Part shown: positions 1-7,533 of the stretch, in pieces
How the letters are laid out: each line of letters starts with the position of its first letter
Position numbering within the stretch: the first letter of the stretch is position 1
From: Pseudomonadota bacterium
GTDB taxonomy: Bacteria > Pseudomonadota > Gammaproteobacteria > Burkholderiales > Gallionellaceae
Reading direction: 5' to 3'
DNA: 13,519 bases
Assembly: GCA_021783855.1 (NCBI GenBank)
Contig: JAJXTL010000069.1
Coordinates: 1-13,519, forward strand
The notes under the pieces: generated by a model
Databases searched by the model: none
Seen by the model: only the letters and a program-made list of their open reading frames with translations
What the model was told of the DNA's origin: nothing
Program-made: the position numbers and the translations under genes

Positions 1-764
1 GCATCCTCGAAGAGGGCAATGTGCTGGAACGCGGCGGCGTGGCATTCTCGCATGTGCAGGGCGACAAGATGCCGGCATCGGCTACCGCGCATCGCCCGGA
101 GCTGGCCGGATGCAGCTGGGAGGCGATGGGCGTGTCGCTGGTGATGCATCCGCGCAATCCGTATGCGCCGACCACGCATGCCAACGTGCGCATGTTCATG
201 GCGCACAGGCCGGATGGCGAAGCCGTGTTCTGGTTCGGCGGCGGCATGGATCTGACGCCGTACTACGGCTTCGAGGAAGATGCGGTGCATTTTCATCAGA
301 TCTGCAAAAACTCGCTGGCGCCTTTCGACCCCGAATTGCATCCGCGTTTTAAAAAATGGTGCGACGAATATTTCTTCCTCAAGCACCGCAACGAACCGCG
401 CGGGATCGGCGGCATCTTCTTCGACGACATGAGTACGCCCGATTTCGACACGGCGTTTGCCATCCAGCAGAGCGTCGGCGATCACTTCCTGTCGGCCTAT
501 GTGCCGCTGCTGGAAAAACGCATGAACACGCCTTATGGCGAGCGCGAACGCGACTTTCAGCTGTACAGGCGCGGGCGTTATGTGGAATTCAATCTGGTCA
601 TCGATCGTGGCACCATCTTCGGCTTGCAGTCCAACGGCCGCACCGAATCCATCCTGCTGTCCATGCCGCCGCTGGTGAAATGGCGCTATGACTGGCATCC
701 CGAGCCGGGTACACCGGAAGCTGAGTTATACGACAACTTCCTGCAGCCCAAAGACTGGGTGTAA
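1..764 (+). CDS. hemF: Oxygen-dependent coproporphyrinogen III oxidase, 3' part (5' end outside window)
   Basis: HemF oxidatively decarboxylates two propionates of coproporphyrinogen III to give protoporphyrinogen IX, using O2, in the cytoplasmic haem pathway. The reading frame is already open at base 3 (ILEEGNV...), so the gene begins upstream of the window and the GTG at 21 is not a true start. About 254 of the roughly 300 family residues are visible. Family hallmarks are the [12 protein letters not shown] stretch near the left edge, [27 protein letters not shown], and the C-terminal [20 protein letters not shown] followed by [15 protein letters not shown]. It ends at TAA 762-764 after QPKDWV. 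It converges with the rquA-like gene, leaving about 115 bp in which I see no convincing terminator. An O2-requiring enzyme implies at least microaerobic growth. Confidence 0.97.
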   Translation, partial: ILEEGNVLERGGVAFSHVQGDKMPASATAHRPELAGCSWEAMGVSLVMHPRNPYAPTTHANVRMFMAHRPDGEAVFWFGGGMDLTPYYGFEEDAVHFHQICKNSLAPFDPELHPRFKKWCDEYFFLKHRNEPRGIGGIFFDDMSTPDFDTAFAIQQSVGDHFLSAYVPLLEKRMNTPYGERERDFQLYRRGRYVEFNLVIDRGTIFGLQSNGRTESILLSMPPLVKWRYDWHPEPGTPEAELYDNFLQPKDWV

Positions 765-879
765 CGGAACACAAGTCCATGCCGCCGCTCACTTTTCAAC
801 CGGTGCTATCAGCCAGATCCGGAAAATATGAACCGGCGGATTCAAGTTCGAAGTACAGCAACCTGGCACGTAATAAGGA

Positions 880-1605
880 TCAATTAATACTGCTGACATC
901 GAAGCGCATGACGCGATAAAAACCAGCAAAGACATATTCAATCTGCGGTTCGCCGTACAGCATCTTGCCGTTTTCACGCAACGCCGCGCTTAGCTCCGCC
1001 GCTACATCTTCCTGCCAGAATCCCGGCAGAAACGGCTCCAGGCTGCCGAGCAGCCAGCGAAATGGGGCAAACCGGTACAGCGCATGACGGCGCGGCATGG
1101 ACGCATATTCAGTCAGCAACACCGAACCGCCTTCTCTCACCACACGGGCAATTTCGGCATACGTGTTGCGACGTGCATCCAGCGGCATTTCATGCAGCAG
1201 AAAAAATACGACGACCTGATCGAAAGCGTCGTTCGCATAAGCCAGGTTGCTTGCGTTCATACGCGCCAAGGGGCAACGTCCGGCAAGCACGCGTGTCTTG
1301 CGCCTAGCCAATTGCAACTGACCTTCAGCCACATCGCACAGATGCACGTCACCGTCGCAAACCGACAGCAGCTTGGGTGTGAGCTTGCCGTACACACAGG
1401 TCAACTGGAGCAGCCGTGCCGCCAGCCTGGTATCAACGTGTGCCAGCGTTTTATTCAGCAGTTTGTCGTATTGACCAAACAGAATGGCGTTGATGATGAG
1501 CTGATGATCGAACAGCCAGATACCGCCTGACCACAGATAGGCCCACCAGTAATAGCGCGCCAGATAGTCCGGTACGCCATCAAGAAACTTCCGGTACAGG
1601 CGCAT
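880..1605 (-). CDS. rquA: RquA-type rhodoquinone biosynthesis enzyme (methyltransferase-fold)
   Basis: RquA converts ubiquinone to rhodoquinone, the low-potential quinone used for fumarate reduction under low oxygen. In the characterised family it uses the methyltransferase fold with S-adenosylmethionine as amino donor. This 241-residue protein has the family features: an N-terminal YYWWAY block (18-23), LFDHQ (31-35), ILFGQY (41-46), the atypical motif I TCVYG (69-73) where ordinary methyltransferases have an acidic-first glycine-rich motif, CDVAEGQL (90-97), FLLHEMP (135-141) and LEPFLPGFW near residue 200. The ATG lies 6 bp after the SDR stop codon with only a weak ribosome site, so translation may be coupled to that gene. 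It is the last gene of the minus-strand argS-SPOR-dsbA-SDR train. No fumarate reductase is visible here. A generic class I methyltransferase is the alternative, but the conserved N-terminal block argues against it. Confidence 0.85.
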   Translation of the reverse strand: MRLYRKFLDGVPDYLARYYWWAYLWSGGIWLFDHQLIINAILFGQYDKLLNKTLAHVDTRLAARLLQLTCVYGKLTPKLLSVCDGDVHLCDVAEGQLQLARRKTRVLAGRCPLARMNASNLAYANDAFDQVVVFFLLHEMPLDARRNTYAEIARVVREGGSVLLTEYASMPRRHALYRFAPFRWLLGSLEPFLPGFWQEDVAAELSAALRENGKMLYGEPQIEYVFAGFYRVMRFDVSSIN

Positions 1606-1611
1606 TATGAG

Positions 1612-2661
1612 TTAGAGTAGTCTGCGCGGTTTGTGCGGCGCATGCGCAAACAAGCGGTCATAAAGCCAGTTGGGCAACCATTTGAGCAACTTACCCACCA
1701 GCCCCATTTGCCACGGGATCACCGCAAAAACTTGATGCCGGGCGATGGCGCGTGCGACGCGCCGGGCCGCCTCCGGCGCTTCCAGAATGAACGGCATCGC
1801 ATAAGGATTGACAGCCGTCATCGGCGTCCTGATATAACCCGGGCAAAGCGTGACCACCTTCACGCCGCTGCCATGCAATTCGACGCGCAGCGATTCAAGA
1901 TAGGCAATCGCGGCGGCCTTGGACGCGGAGTAGGCGCCCGCTCCGGGCAGACCGCGAAAACCCGCCACGCTGGCTATCCCAACAAGGGTGAAATGTCTTT
2001 CTCGTTCGCCTCCTCCCCCTCTGGGGTAACCAGCGACTTGGCTGCTGTTTTTTGGCAGCTTAGTCGAATGGCTAGTGGTTTCATCAGAGGATTGTGGTGA
2101 GGGCGGACGGCCAGCGGCCTCGCGCATCAATGCGACAAAGGGCTGGAAAGTCTTCACCATGCCCAGCACGTTGATGTCCATAACCTGCGCGTATGCATCG
2201 ATATCCTCGGCATATTCGGTCAGTGTGCCGACGCTGACCCCGGCGTTGGCGATGACCACATCGGGTACGCCGGCACGCGAAATAAAATCGTCGGCTGCCC
2301 CGCGTAGCGCAGCCGCATCGCGCACGTCCAGCGCATAACAAAAAACTCTGCCGGGAAATTCTGCCGCCAGCTCTTGCAGCAATTCAGCGCGCCGCGCCAC
2401 GGCAGCGACGACGGCGCCCTCCTCAAGATAATGGCGCGCGAGCGCCAGTCCCAGACCGCTCGACGCACCGGTAATCACGACTCGGAGACAGGATTGAGGA
2501 TCGAAGATCGAGGGTCGAGTGAAAAGCGGAGTCGATGGTTTTTCTCGCTCCTCGCTCCTCAATCCTTCACGCAATAACTCGGGGCTTTCCCCATTAGTTG
2601 TGCGGGGAATCAATGATGACATGACAGATTTATCATCATAGTCAGAATTGAGTTGTTTCAT
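1612..2661 (-). CDS. Short-chain dehydrogenase/reductase with two in-frame insertions
   Basis: This is a classical SDR, an NAD(P)-dependent oxidoreductase of unknown substrate. The core shows the cofactor motif TGASSGLG (64-71), DV (112-113), NAG (139-141), catalytic Ser in GIAS (231) and YSASK (Tyr244, Lys248), followed by CPGYIRTPM. At 349 residues it is about 95 longer than usual. Two segments account for the excess. One is an N-terminal extension of about 58 residues before LRVVITG. The other is about 40 residues (184-224, rich in S, P, G and charged residues) placed between the helix ending in ALMREA and the strand TLVGIAS. All catalytic residues are intact, so it may still work. I chose the ATG at 2661 because no other ATG precedes the Rossmann motif except Met14. 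The gene starts 25 bp after the dsbA stop and ends 6 bp before rquA, consistent with one operon. Confidence 0.88.
   Translation of the reverse strand: MKQLNSDYDDKSVMSSLIPRTTNGESPELLREGLRSEEREKPSTPLFTRPSIFDPQSCLRVVITGASSGLGLALARHYLEEGAVVAAVARRAELLQELAAEFPGRVFCYALDVRDAAALRGAADDFISRAGVPDVVIANAGVSVGTLTEYAEDIDAYAQVMDINVLGMVKTFQPFVALMREAAGRPPSPQSSDETTSHSTKLPKNSSQVAGYPRGGGGERERHFTLVGIASVAGFRGLPGAGAYSASKAAAIAYLESLRVELHGSGVKVVTLCPGYIRTPMTAVNPYAMPFILEAPEAARRVARAIARHQVFAVIPWQMGLVGKLLKWLPNWLYDRLFAHAPHKPRRLL
1990..2112 (-). repeat. Repeat-like in-frame insertion inside the SDR gene
   Basis: The segment encodes residues 184-224, which have no counterpart in ordinary SDR folds. On the gene strand it opens with CCCTCACCACAATCCTC and closes with CCCAGAGGGGGAGGAGG. 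That recalls the CCCTCACC...CCCTCT/AGAGGG extragenic repeats common in proteobacterial genomes (resemblance from memory, not searched). It keeps the frame and contains no stop. The boundaries are estimated from the protein alignment and may be off by several codons. Confidence 0.5.
2488..2580. repeat. Imperfect inverted repeat with GAGGA(G/T)CGA units in the SDR 5' coding region
   Basis: AGGATTGAGGA at 2490-2500 recurs as its exact reverse complement at 2556-2566. Both arms continue into degenerate 7-base units of the type GAAGATC/GAGGAGC. The segment encodes part of the unusual N-terminal extension of the SDR (for example REGLRSEEREK). It looks like an intergenic-type repeat captured between the original start codon and the Rossmann motif. 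Confidence 0.55.
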
Positions 2662-2686
2662 CAGACCCTTGCGGTCTCGATCCTGA

Positions 2687-3313
2687 TTAATGCTTGGCAG
2701 AACGTTCCTTGCGAACCATGCCTATGACTTCATCCAGCACGCGCAACGTATCGACCGGCTGCAAACCGGTAATCACATATTTACCGTCCACCACCAGCGT
2801 CGGCGTGCCGTTGATGCCATAGCTGCGGATCATCTGCTTGGCGCGCACGATTTTGCTGTTTATCGTGAATGAATTATAAACCGACGCGAATTTCGCCTTG
2901 TCCACTCCCTGGCTGCCGACGAATGCGGATATCGCATCCAGATCGTGCAAATCCAAGTCTTTCACGTGTATCGCCTGATAAATCGCATCGTCCAGCTGCC
3001 TGATTTTGCCCATACTTTCCAGCGCGTAATAGGTGCGTGCAAGCGGCTCGGTCGAATCGCGGAAGATGGTCGGCACAAAAACCAACTCGACGTCACTGGG
3101 CTTATTTTTTTCCCATTTAATCAGCTCATTGTGCAAGTGAAAGCAGTGCGGACACTCATAAAAGAAAAACTCCAGCACTTCAATTTTTTTACTGCTCGCA
3201 GGCTGCGGCGGATTGAGCAGGGTGTAATCACGGCCCTCTTGCGCAGCAGAAAATGCCGTACCGGAAAACAGAAGAACGGCTGCAAAAATCAAACTTTTAA
3301 GACCAGCTTTCAT
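2687..3313 (-). CDS. dsbA: Periplasmic thiol:disulfide interchange protein DsbA
   Basis: DsbA introduces disulfide bonds into exported proteins in the periplasm and is reoxidised by DsbB. The 208-residue precursor begins with a Sec signal peptide (MKAGLKSLIFAAVLLF, likely cleavage near AFSAAQ at 20-25). The thioredoxin-fold active site is CPHC (54-57) after FFFYE, and the cis-proline loop is GTPT (Pro about 171). The length and helical insertion match the proteobacterial DsbA family. A GGAG ribosome site lies just upstream of the ATG at 3313. It sits 33 bp after the SPOR-domain gene and 25 bp before the SDR, within a co-directional train. Neither nearby product is an obvious dedicated substrate, so its role is probably general oxidative folding. 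Confidence 0.95.
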   Translation of the reverse strand: MKAGLKSLIFAAVLLFSGTAFSAAQEGRDYTLLNPPQPASSKKIEVLEFFFYECPHCFHLHNELIKWEKNKPSDVELVFVPTIFRDSTEPLARTYYALESMGKIRQLDDAIYQAIHVKDLDLHDLDAISAFVGSQGVDKAKFASVYNSFTINSKIVRAKQMIRSYGINGTPTLVVDGKYVITGLQPVDTLRVLDEVIGMVRKERSAKH

Positions 3314-3346
3314 TGATCGCTCCTTATAAATGATAATAACCGTGAA

Positions 3347-3937
3347 TCAGCGGGTAGGCGTGGCGTCCAGGCCGTTCAGCTTTAAGGTGCCGCGCGCGCT
3401 GTTCATTTCCTGCTCGTTCTGGAAAGGACCCACTCGCACGCGGTGCATCTCTCCGCGACCGGGTATCGTCACTGTCTGCACGCTGGTTTCCAGCCCCTTC
3501 ATCGCCAGACTGGCTTTGAGGTTTTCCGCATCAGCGGCACTCGAAAATGCACCCGCCTGCAAGTAAGTGGTCTTGGGCGATGGGCGACTCTCGGCTGCTT
3601 TGGGTTTCTCGGCAGGGGGCATATCAGTTGCAGCGTCCGGCTTGTCGGTCAGCACCTTGTAAAACTCGAAGCGTGGTTTGGCTTCATCGACGCCGGAAGC
3701 AGGATTCGAGGAAGGCGCAGTTGCAGTCTTAGGTTTTGCCACGATCACGTCGGGTTTGATGATTTCCGCTGACTGATTCTGTTCCTTGTTGACGAACGGA
3801 CTGGGTGATTTGAGCAGAAACCAGGCCAGCCCGGCCGCCAGCGCCACCCCTGCTATCATGCCCAGCAGGATACCCAACAGCATCGGACTGCCACTCTTCT
3901 TTGGTGCAGCGGATTTATTGCTTGCGGCTCTACTCAT
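3347..3937 (-). CDS. Membrane-anchored SPOR-domain protein
   Basis: This 196-residue protein has a short Lys-rich cytoplasmic N-terminus, one membrane segment (about residues 19-42, LLGILLGMIAGVALAAGLAW) and a periplasmic Pro/Ala/Lys-rich linker. A C-terminal SPOR domain follows (about 122-196), recognisable by YLQAGAFSSAADAENLKASL and HRVRVGPFQNEQEMNSAR. SPOR domains bind denuded peptidoglycan at division septa, and the architecture resembles FtsN/DedD-like proteins, though homology outside the SPOR domain is too weak to name it. The ATG at 3937 begins MSRAAS. It lies 37 bp downstream of argS and 33 bp upstream of dsbA, a neighbourhood seen in other betaproteobacteria (recalled, not searched). 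Confidence 0.9.
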   Translation of the reverse strand: MSRAASNKSAAPKKSGSPMLLGILLGMIAGVALAAGLAWFLLKSPSPFVNKEQNQSAEIIKPDVIVAKPKTATAPSSNPASGVDEAKPRFEFYKVLTDKPDAATDMPPAEKPKAAESRPSPKTTYLQAGAFSSAADAENLKASLAMKGLETSVQTVTIPGRGEMHRVRVGPFQNEQEMNSARGTLKLNGLDATPTR

Positions 3938-3974
3938 AAGCTATTCATTTTCAATGGTAAATTAAAATCGTTTG

Positions 3975-5648
3975 CTACATTTTTTCCGGTGCGCCTATCC
4001 CCAGCAAAGCCAGCCCGTTGCGCATCACTTGTGCAGCGGCGGCTACCAGTGCAAGGCGCGCGTGTTTGATCGCTTCGTCATCGACCAGAAATCGCGATGC
4101 ATTATAGTAGCTATGAAACACCGCCGCTAATTCCTTCAGATAGAAGGCAATCAGATGGGGCGCCAAATCCTGCGCAGCGCTTTCTATTACTTCTGGATAA
4201 TCAATAAGTTGCTGCAACAGCTCCGCCTCGTATGGGCTCTCCAGCAGGCTGACATCCGCAGCCAGCAAAGCCGGTCGTTCTCCGCCCCAAAGCTCCAGCA
4301 CCGTGCTGATACGGGCATGCGCATACTGGATGTAATAGACAGGGTTATCGTTACTCTTTGATTTCGCCAGATCGATGTCGAAAACCAGCTGCGAGTCCGG
4401 GTGACGCGCCGCAAGAAAATAACGCGTGGCATCGCAGCCGACTTCGTCTATCAAATCGCGCAACGTGACATAACTGCCCGCGCGTTTGGAAATTTTCACC
4501 TCTTCGCCGTTTTTGAGCACCGTCACCATCTGGTGCAATACATAGTCCGGCCAGCCTTTGGGGATACCCGCATCCAGCGCCTGCAATCCCGCTCTGACAC
4601 GGGTAATCGTGCTGTGATGGTCCGCGCCCTGCTCGTTGATGACGCGCACGAAGCCGCGCCGCCACTTGTCCAGATGGTAGGCCACGTCCGGCACAAAATA
4701 GGTATAGCCGCCGTCCGTCTTGCGCATCACGCGATCCTTGTCATCGCCGAAGTCGGTGGTGCGCAGCCACAGCGCGCCTTCCTGTTCATAGGTATGGCCG
4801 CTGGCAATCAACCGGCTGACGGCTTCCTCCACCTTGCCTTCGCTGTACAGCGCGGATTCCAGCGAAAACACGTCGAACTCCACGTTGAAAGCGCGCAGGT
4901 CAAGATCCTGTTCGCGACGCAAATAGGCCACCGCAAAATGACGGATCGCCTCCGTATCCTCCGCATCACCTTTACCCGTAGTGCGCTGATCGTCCGCTTC
5001 GACGGTCTCGCACGCCATATAGGCGCGCGCCACATCGTTGATATAGTCACCGCGATAGCCGCCCTCAGGCCAGGACGGATCGTCCGGGGTGATCCCCTTG
5101 CAGCGCAGTTGCACCGAACGCATCAGGTTTTCAATCTGCGCACCCGCATCGTTGTAATAGAATTCGCGCGTGACCTTCCAGCCGGCAGCATGCAGCACGT
5201 TGCACAGGCAGTCACCCACCGCCGCACCCCGGCCATGCCCTACATGCAGCGGGCCGGTCGGATTGGCGGAGACAAATTCCACCTGCACGCTGCGCCCCAT
5301 ACCCTGATGGATATGCCCGTAGCCTGCTCCCGCATGCAACACCGCATGCACGATCTGCTGCTTGGCGGATTTTGTAATGAACAGGTTGATGAATCCGGCA
5401 CCGGCAATCTCGACCTTTTCAATCACGGCGGATGGCGGCAACGCATCTATCAGAGCACGTGCCAGGTCTCGCGGCGATTTCTTCAGCGGCTTAGCCAGTT
5501 GCATCGCAAGGTTGCAGGAATAATCGCCGTGCGCGACCTGCTTGGGACGCTCAATCAGGATGGTCGCAGCCTGCTCCGGCGCGACCACGCCCAGCGCATG
5601 AGCAAACAGTTCGGAAATATGGGACTTCAAATTCAATACAACAGACAT
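3975..5648 (-). CDS. argS: Arginyl-tRNA synthetase
   Basis: ArgS is a class I aminoacyl-tRNA synthetase that charges tRNA-Arg in the cytoplasm. The N-terminal Add1-type domain ([18 protein letters not shown], about 36-53) precedes the catalytic domain. That domain carries the HIGH-type motif HVGH (135-138, in [18 protein letters not shown]) and a KMSKS-type VKISKR near residue 384. The C-terminal anticodon-binding helical domain ends in GIGAPEKM. I start it at the ATG at 5648 (557 residues), because AAGGTG at 5655-5660 is 6 bases upstream. An in-frame GTG at 5657 would lie inside that ribosome site. The length is close to other bacterial ArgS. It is the first gene after its own promoter and appears to head the SPOR-dsbA-SDR-rquA train. 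Confidence 0.97.
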   Translation of the reverse strand: MSVVLNLKSHISELFAHALGVVAPEQAATILIERPKQVAHGDYSCNLAMQLAKPLKKSPRDLARALIDALPPSAVIEKVEIAGAGFINLFITKSAKQQIVHAVLHAGAGYGHIHQGMGRSVQVEFVSANPTGPLHVGHGRGAAVGDCLCNVLHAAGWKVTREFYYNDAGAQIENLMRSVQLRCKGITPDDPSWPEGGYRGDYINDVARAYMACETVEADDQRTTGKGDAEDTEAIRHFAVAYLRREQDLDLRAFNVEFDVFSLESALYSEGKVEEAVSRLIASGHTYEQEGALWLRTTDFGDDKDRVMRKTDGGYTYFVPDVAYHLDKWRRGFVRVINEQGADHHSTITRVRAGLQALDAGIPKGWPDYVLHQMVTVLKNGEEVKISKRAGSYVTLRDLIDEVGCDATRYFLAARHPDSQLVFDIDLAKSKSNDNPVYYIQYAHARISTVLELWGGERPALLAADVSLLESPYEAELLQQLIDYPEVIESAAQDLAPHLIAFYLKELAAVFHSYYNASRFLVDDEAIKHARLALVAAAAQVMRNGLALLGIGAPEKM

Positions 5649-5674
5649 GTGCGACACCTTTTTAAGAGGCGCGG

Positions 5675-5683
5675 ATTATATCA
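5675..5683 (-). promoter_or_regulatory. Extended -10 promoter of argS
   Basis: On the minus strand the bases read TGATATAAT, a TGn extended -10 with a consensus TATAAT hexamer. It lies about 27 bases upstream of the argS ATG. No good -35 is found at 16-18 bp, which is common for extended -10 promoters. The predicted transcript start is near 5668, giving a leader of about 20 bases. This would drive argS and probably the genes downstream independently of oxyR. Confidence 0.5.
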
Positions 5684-5743
5684 CCTGGACGGATTTTGAA
5701 CTTGCCGGCGGGCTGTCTTGACACAACTAGGAGCCTGTCGGAG

Positions 5744-6649
5744 CTACGGCAACAGTTTGATACCGGACACTTTAGCCTGCGTTACCGCCTGCACCAGCGC
5801 TTCAACAGCCTGTGTGCGCGCGTAGCTCTTGCGCCAGGCCAGCGCAATCCGTCTCGAAGGTGCGGGCCTGGCAAAAGGTATGACTTTAAGCAGACGGCTG
5901 CGGTAACGCTCCCCGTTCGCCGAGGCGGGCAGCACGGTAATGCCAAGGCCGGACGCAACCATGTTGCGTATGGTTTCCAGCGACGTACCCTGTTGTATCT
6001 CGGCGCCCTTGCGGTTGATTTCAGGGCAAGCCTCGGCCACCTGATTACTGAAACAATGCCCGGAATCCAGCAACAACACCTTTTCCCCTGCCAGCTCCTG
6101 TGCCTCTACACTGCGTCTCCCGGCCCAGCGATGATCATTGCTTACCACCACCTCGAATGATTCGTCGTACAGGGGGTGAGTCAGAATGCCGGCATCTCCG
6201 AACGGCAGCGCGATGATGATGACATCCAGCCTGCCGTTACGCAATCCGGTTTCCAGGTTCGCTGTAATATTCTCTTCCACCACCAAAGGCATGTGCGGGG
6301 CGACCGTCTTCAGCTCGGAAATCAGCTCGGGCAACAGGTAAGGCCCTACGCTGTAGATAATGCCGATACGCAAGGGGCTGGTCAGCTGGTTTTTCCCCTG
6401 AGCTGCAATCTCGCGTATCTGCTCCGCCTCTTCCAGCACGCGTTGCGCCTGTTCGACAATGGCGAGACCGACCGGCGTGATGGCGATCTCACCCCTGCCG
6501 CGTTCGAAGATCTTCAGGCCCAACTCATCTTCCAGCTTTTGTATCGCCAGCGACAGCGCAGGCTGACTGATATAGGATTTTTCTGCGGCGCGGCGAAAAT
6601 TAAGTTCCTGCGCCACGGCCACGATAAAGCGAAGTTCATTGAGTGTCAT
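5744..6649 (-). CDS. oxyR: Peroxide-sensing LysR-family regulator OxyR
   Basis: OxyR senses H2O2 through a reversible disulfide and activates antioxidant genes. The N-terminal winged helix-turn-helix is clear (NFRRAAEKSYISQPALSLAIQKLE, about 17-40). The effector domain contains GHC and a second cysteine nine residues later (Cys199 and Cys208 in GHCFSNQVAEAC), the same spacing and numbering as the E. coli redox pair. I start at the ATG at 6649 (301 residues). AAGGAG lies 5 bases upstream (6655-6660) and the protein then begins MTLNELRF, as family members do. An upstream ATG at 6682 would put this ribosome site inside the gene. It is divergent from rubrerythrin, its likely target, with the candidate site between them. 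It lies 95 bp upstream of argS. Confidence 0.95.
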   Translation of the reverse strand: MTLNELRFIVAVAQELNFRRAAEKSYISQPALSLAIQKLEDELGLKIFERGRGEIAITPVGLAIVEQAQRVLEEAEQIREIAAQGKNQLTSPLRIGIIYSVGPYLLPELISELKTVAPHMPLVVEENITANLETGLRNGRLDVIIIALPFGDAGILTHPLYDESFEVVVSNDHRWAGRRSVEAQELAGEKVLLLDSGHCFSNQVAEACPEINRKGAEIQQGTSLETIRNMVASGLGITVLPASANGERYRSRLLKVIPFARPAPSRRIALAWRKSYARTQAVEALVQAVTQAKVSGIKLLP

Positions 6650-6660
6650 TGCATCTCCTT

Positions 6661-6697
6661 TTAGATTTGAATAATAAATCAATATGGTTTAAACAAT
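6661..6697. promoter_or_regulatory. Candidate OxyR binding site between oxyR and rubrerythrin
   Basis: The known OxyR site has four ATAG-like elements in two 15-bp halves separated by 7 bp. Read by eye, 6661-6675 (TTAGATTTGAATAAT) matches 7 of 10 specified positions. The block 6683-6697 (TATGGTTTAAACAAT) matches 6 of 10 at the exact spacing. It sits immediately upstream of the oxyR ribosome site and about 58 bp upstream of the predicted rubrerythrin start, a plausible place for both autoregulation and activation. The region is AT-rich, so chance matches are a concern. TTAGATTT recurs at 6701-6708. Confidence 0.4.
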
Positions 6698-6700
6698 CAA

Positions 6701-6730
6701 TTAGATTTATCGAATGCCGGCGGTTACATT
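6701..6730 (+). promoter_or_regulatory. Possible promoter of the rubrerythrin operon
   Basis: TTAGAT (6701-6706) and TACATT (6725-6730) are separated by 18 bp and resemble weak -35 and -10 elements. The start would be near 6737, about 44 bases ahead of the rubrerythrin ATG. A weak -35 preceded by the candidate OxyR site fits an activator-dependent promoter. Confidence 0.35.
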
Positions 6731-6780
6731 GCAGCCGTGGACAGACGCCACGTCATTAACCAAACGATAAGGAGTGCATC

Positions 6781-7254
6781 ATGCAACGACCAGAAATCAA
6801 AACAATAGCCAATCTTGAAGCGGCCTTTGCCGGCGAATCGATGGCACATATCAAGTACCGTTACTTTGCCAAAATTGCACGTGCAGCAGGCGACGAAGAA
6901 ACCGCAAAAGTGTTTGAGGAAACAGCCAATCAGGAAGTGCAACACGCGTTAGGCCATCTCGACCTGCTTTACCCGAAAGCCGGCATGACGACACAGCGCT
7001 GCCTTGAAATGGCAATCGAAGGCGAAACTTACGAATACACCGAGATGTACCCCGGTTTCTTAAAGACCGCTCAGCAGGAAGGCAATGCAGCGGCCGCAAT
7101 GGAAATCACCGAACAGATCGCAGAATCGAAAGAGCACGCGGAAATGTTCAAGGTAACACTGGAAAAGGCAGCAAAGCGCTTCGCGGCACTGGCAAAGGTG
7201 GAAGAACGCCATGCCAATCAGTATCGCACCGTGCTGGCAAAAATTTCCGCCTGA
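6781..7254 (+). CDS. Rubrerythrin (erythrin type, without rubredoxin domain)
   Basis: Rubrerythrins are di-iron ferritin-like proteins that reduce H2O2 to water in the cytoplasm. This 157-residue protein carries the four-helix di-iron part: [15 protein letters not shown] (Glu19), [10 protein letters not shown] (Glu52, His55) and [11 protein letters not shown] (Glu82, Glu85). The last helices contain ESKEH (115-119) and EERH (141-144). The usual C-terminal rubredoxin domain is missing and is supplied instead by the separate gene 29 bp downstream. AAGGAG (6769-6774) lies 6 bases before the ATG. It is divergent from oxyR. Which glutamate of the last helices completes the di-iron site is unclear. 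Ferritin-like relatives are possible, but context and motifs favour peroxide-reducing rubrerythrin. Confidence 0.93.
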   Translation: MQRPEIKTIANLEAAFAGESMAHIKYRYFAKIARAAGDEETAKVFEETANQEVQHALGHLDLLYPKAGMTTQRCLEMAIEGETYEYTEMYPGFLKTAQQEGNAAAAMEITEQIAESKEHAEMFKVTLEKAAKRFAALAKVEERHANQYRTVLAKISA

Positions 7255-7283
7255 TACAATTTTCAATTTACAAGGAGTACGAC

Positions 7284-7448
7284 ATGAAAGTATGGCAATG
7301 TGTAGTGTGTGGTTTTGTTTACAACGAAGTGGATGGTTTGCCTGAAGAAGGCATTGCAGCCGGCACGGCATGGGCGGATATTCCGGCTGACTGGGCGTGT
7401 CCGGATTGCGGCGTCGCGAAGGCTGATTTCGACATGGTTGAAATCTAA
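7284..7448 (+). CDS. Rubredoxin (54 residues)
   Basis: Rubredoxin is a small one-electron carrier with one iron held by four cysteines. The 54-residue product [11 protein letters not shown]... has CVVC (Cys6, Cys9) and CPDC (Cys39, Cys42). It also has the usual aromatic and turn residues Tyr13, the [11 protein letters not shown] stretch, Trp37 and the C-terminal AKADFDMVE. The ATG at 7284 follows the ribosome site AAGGAG (7272-7277). It lies between rubrerythrin and rubredoxin reductase and is the obvious electron shuttle joining them, replacing the domain that this rubrerythrin lacks. It is short enough to be missed by length-filtered gene callers. Confidence 0.95.
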   Translation: MKVWQCVVCGFVYNEVDGLPEEGIAAGTAWADIPADWACPDCGVAKADFDMVEI

Positions 7449-7455
7449 GCAGAAT

Positions 7456-7490
7456 TTTTTAACCGGGGGCCTTGGCCTCCCGGTTAAAAA
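7456..7490. other. Perfect stem-loop between rubredoxin and rubredoxin reductase
   Basis: TTTTTAACCGGG (7456-7467) pairs exactly with CCCGGTTAAAAA (7479-7490), extended inward by a G-T and a G-C pair around a CCTTGGC loop. It starts 7 bases after the rubredoxin stop. No T-run follows the stem on the + strand, so it is not a canonical intrinsic terminator. An mRNA-stabilising or attenuating hairpin within the operon is more likely. Confidence 0.65.
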
Positions 7491-7533
7491 TGACAAATCC
7501 GTCGGTATTTTTACGACAAGCAGGAGATACATT

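Noticed and set aside
880..1605. Ubiquinone/menaquinone methyltransferase UbiE or UbiG
   Set aside because: The glycine-rich motif I of those enzymes is absent, and the N-terminal YYWWAY block is specific to RquA-like proteins.
4401..5699. A 432-codon open frame on the + strand opposite argS
   Set aside because: argS is unmistakable on the minus strand (HVGH, KISKR, full length). The antisense product is Arg/His-rich with no domain.
5700..5743. GGAGCCTGTCGGAGC between oxyR and argS as a mobile-element end
   Set aside because: It reminds me of short dispersed repeats, but there is no partner end, target duplication or transposase here, so it cannot be supported.
7456..7490. Intrinsic terminator after rubredoxin
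   Set aside because: The stem is strong, but no T-run follows it on the + strand. The T-run is on the 5' side of the stem.
7309..7533. Upstream extension of the rubredoxin reductase frame (75 more codons)
   Set aside because: It overlaps rubredoxin in another frame and crosses the stem-loop. The ATG at 7534 has a good ribosome site and places the FAD motif at residue 8.
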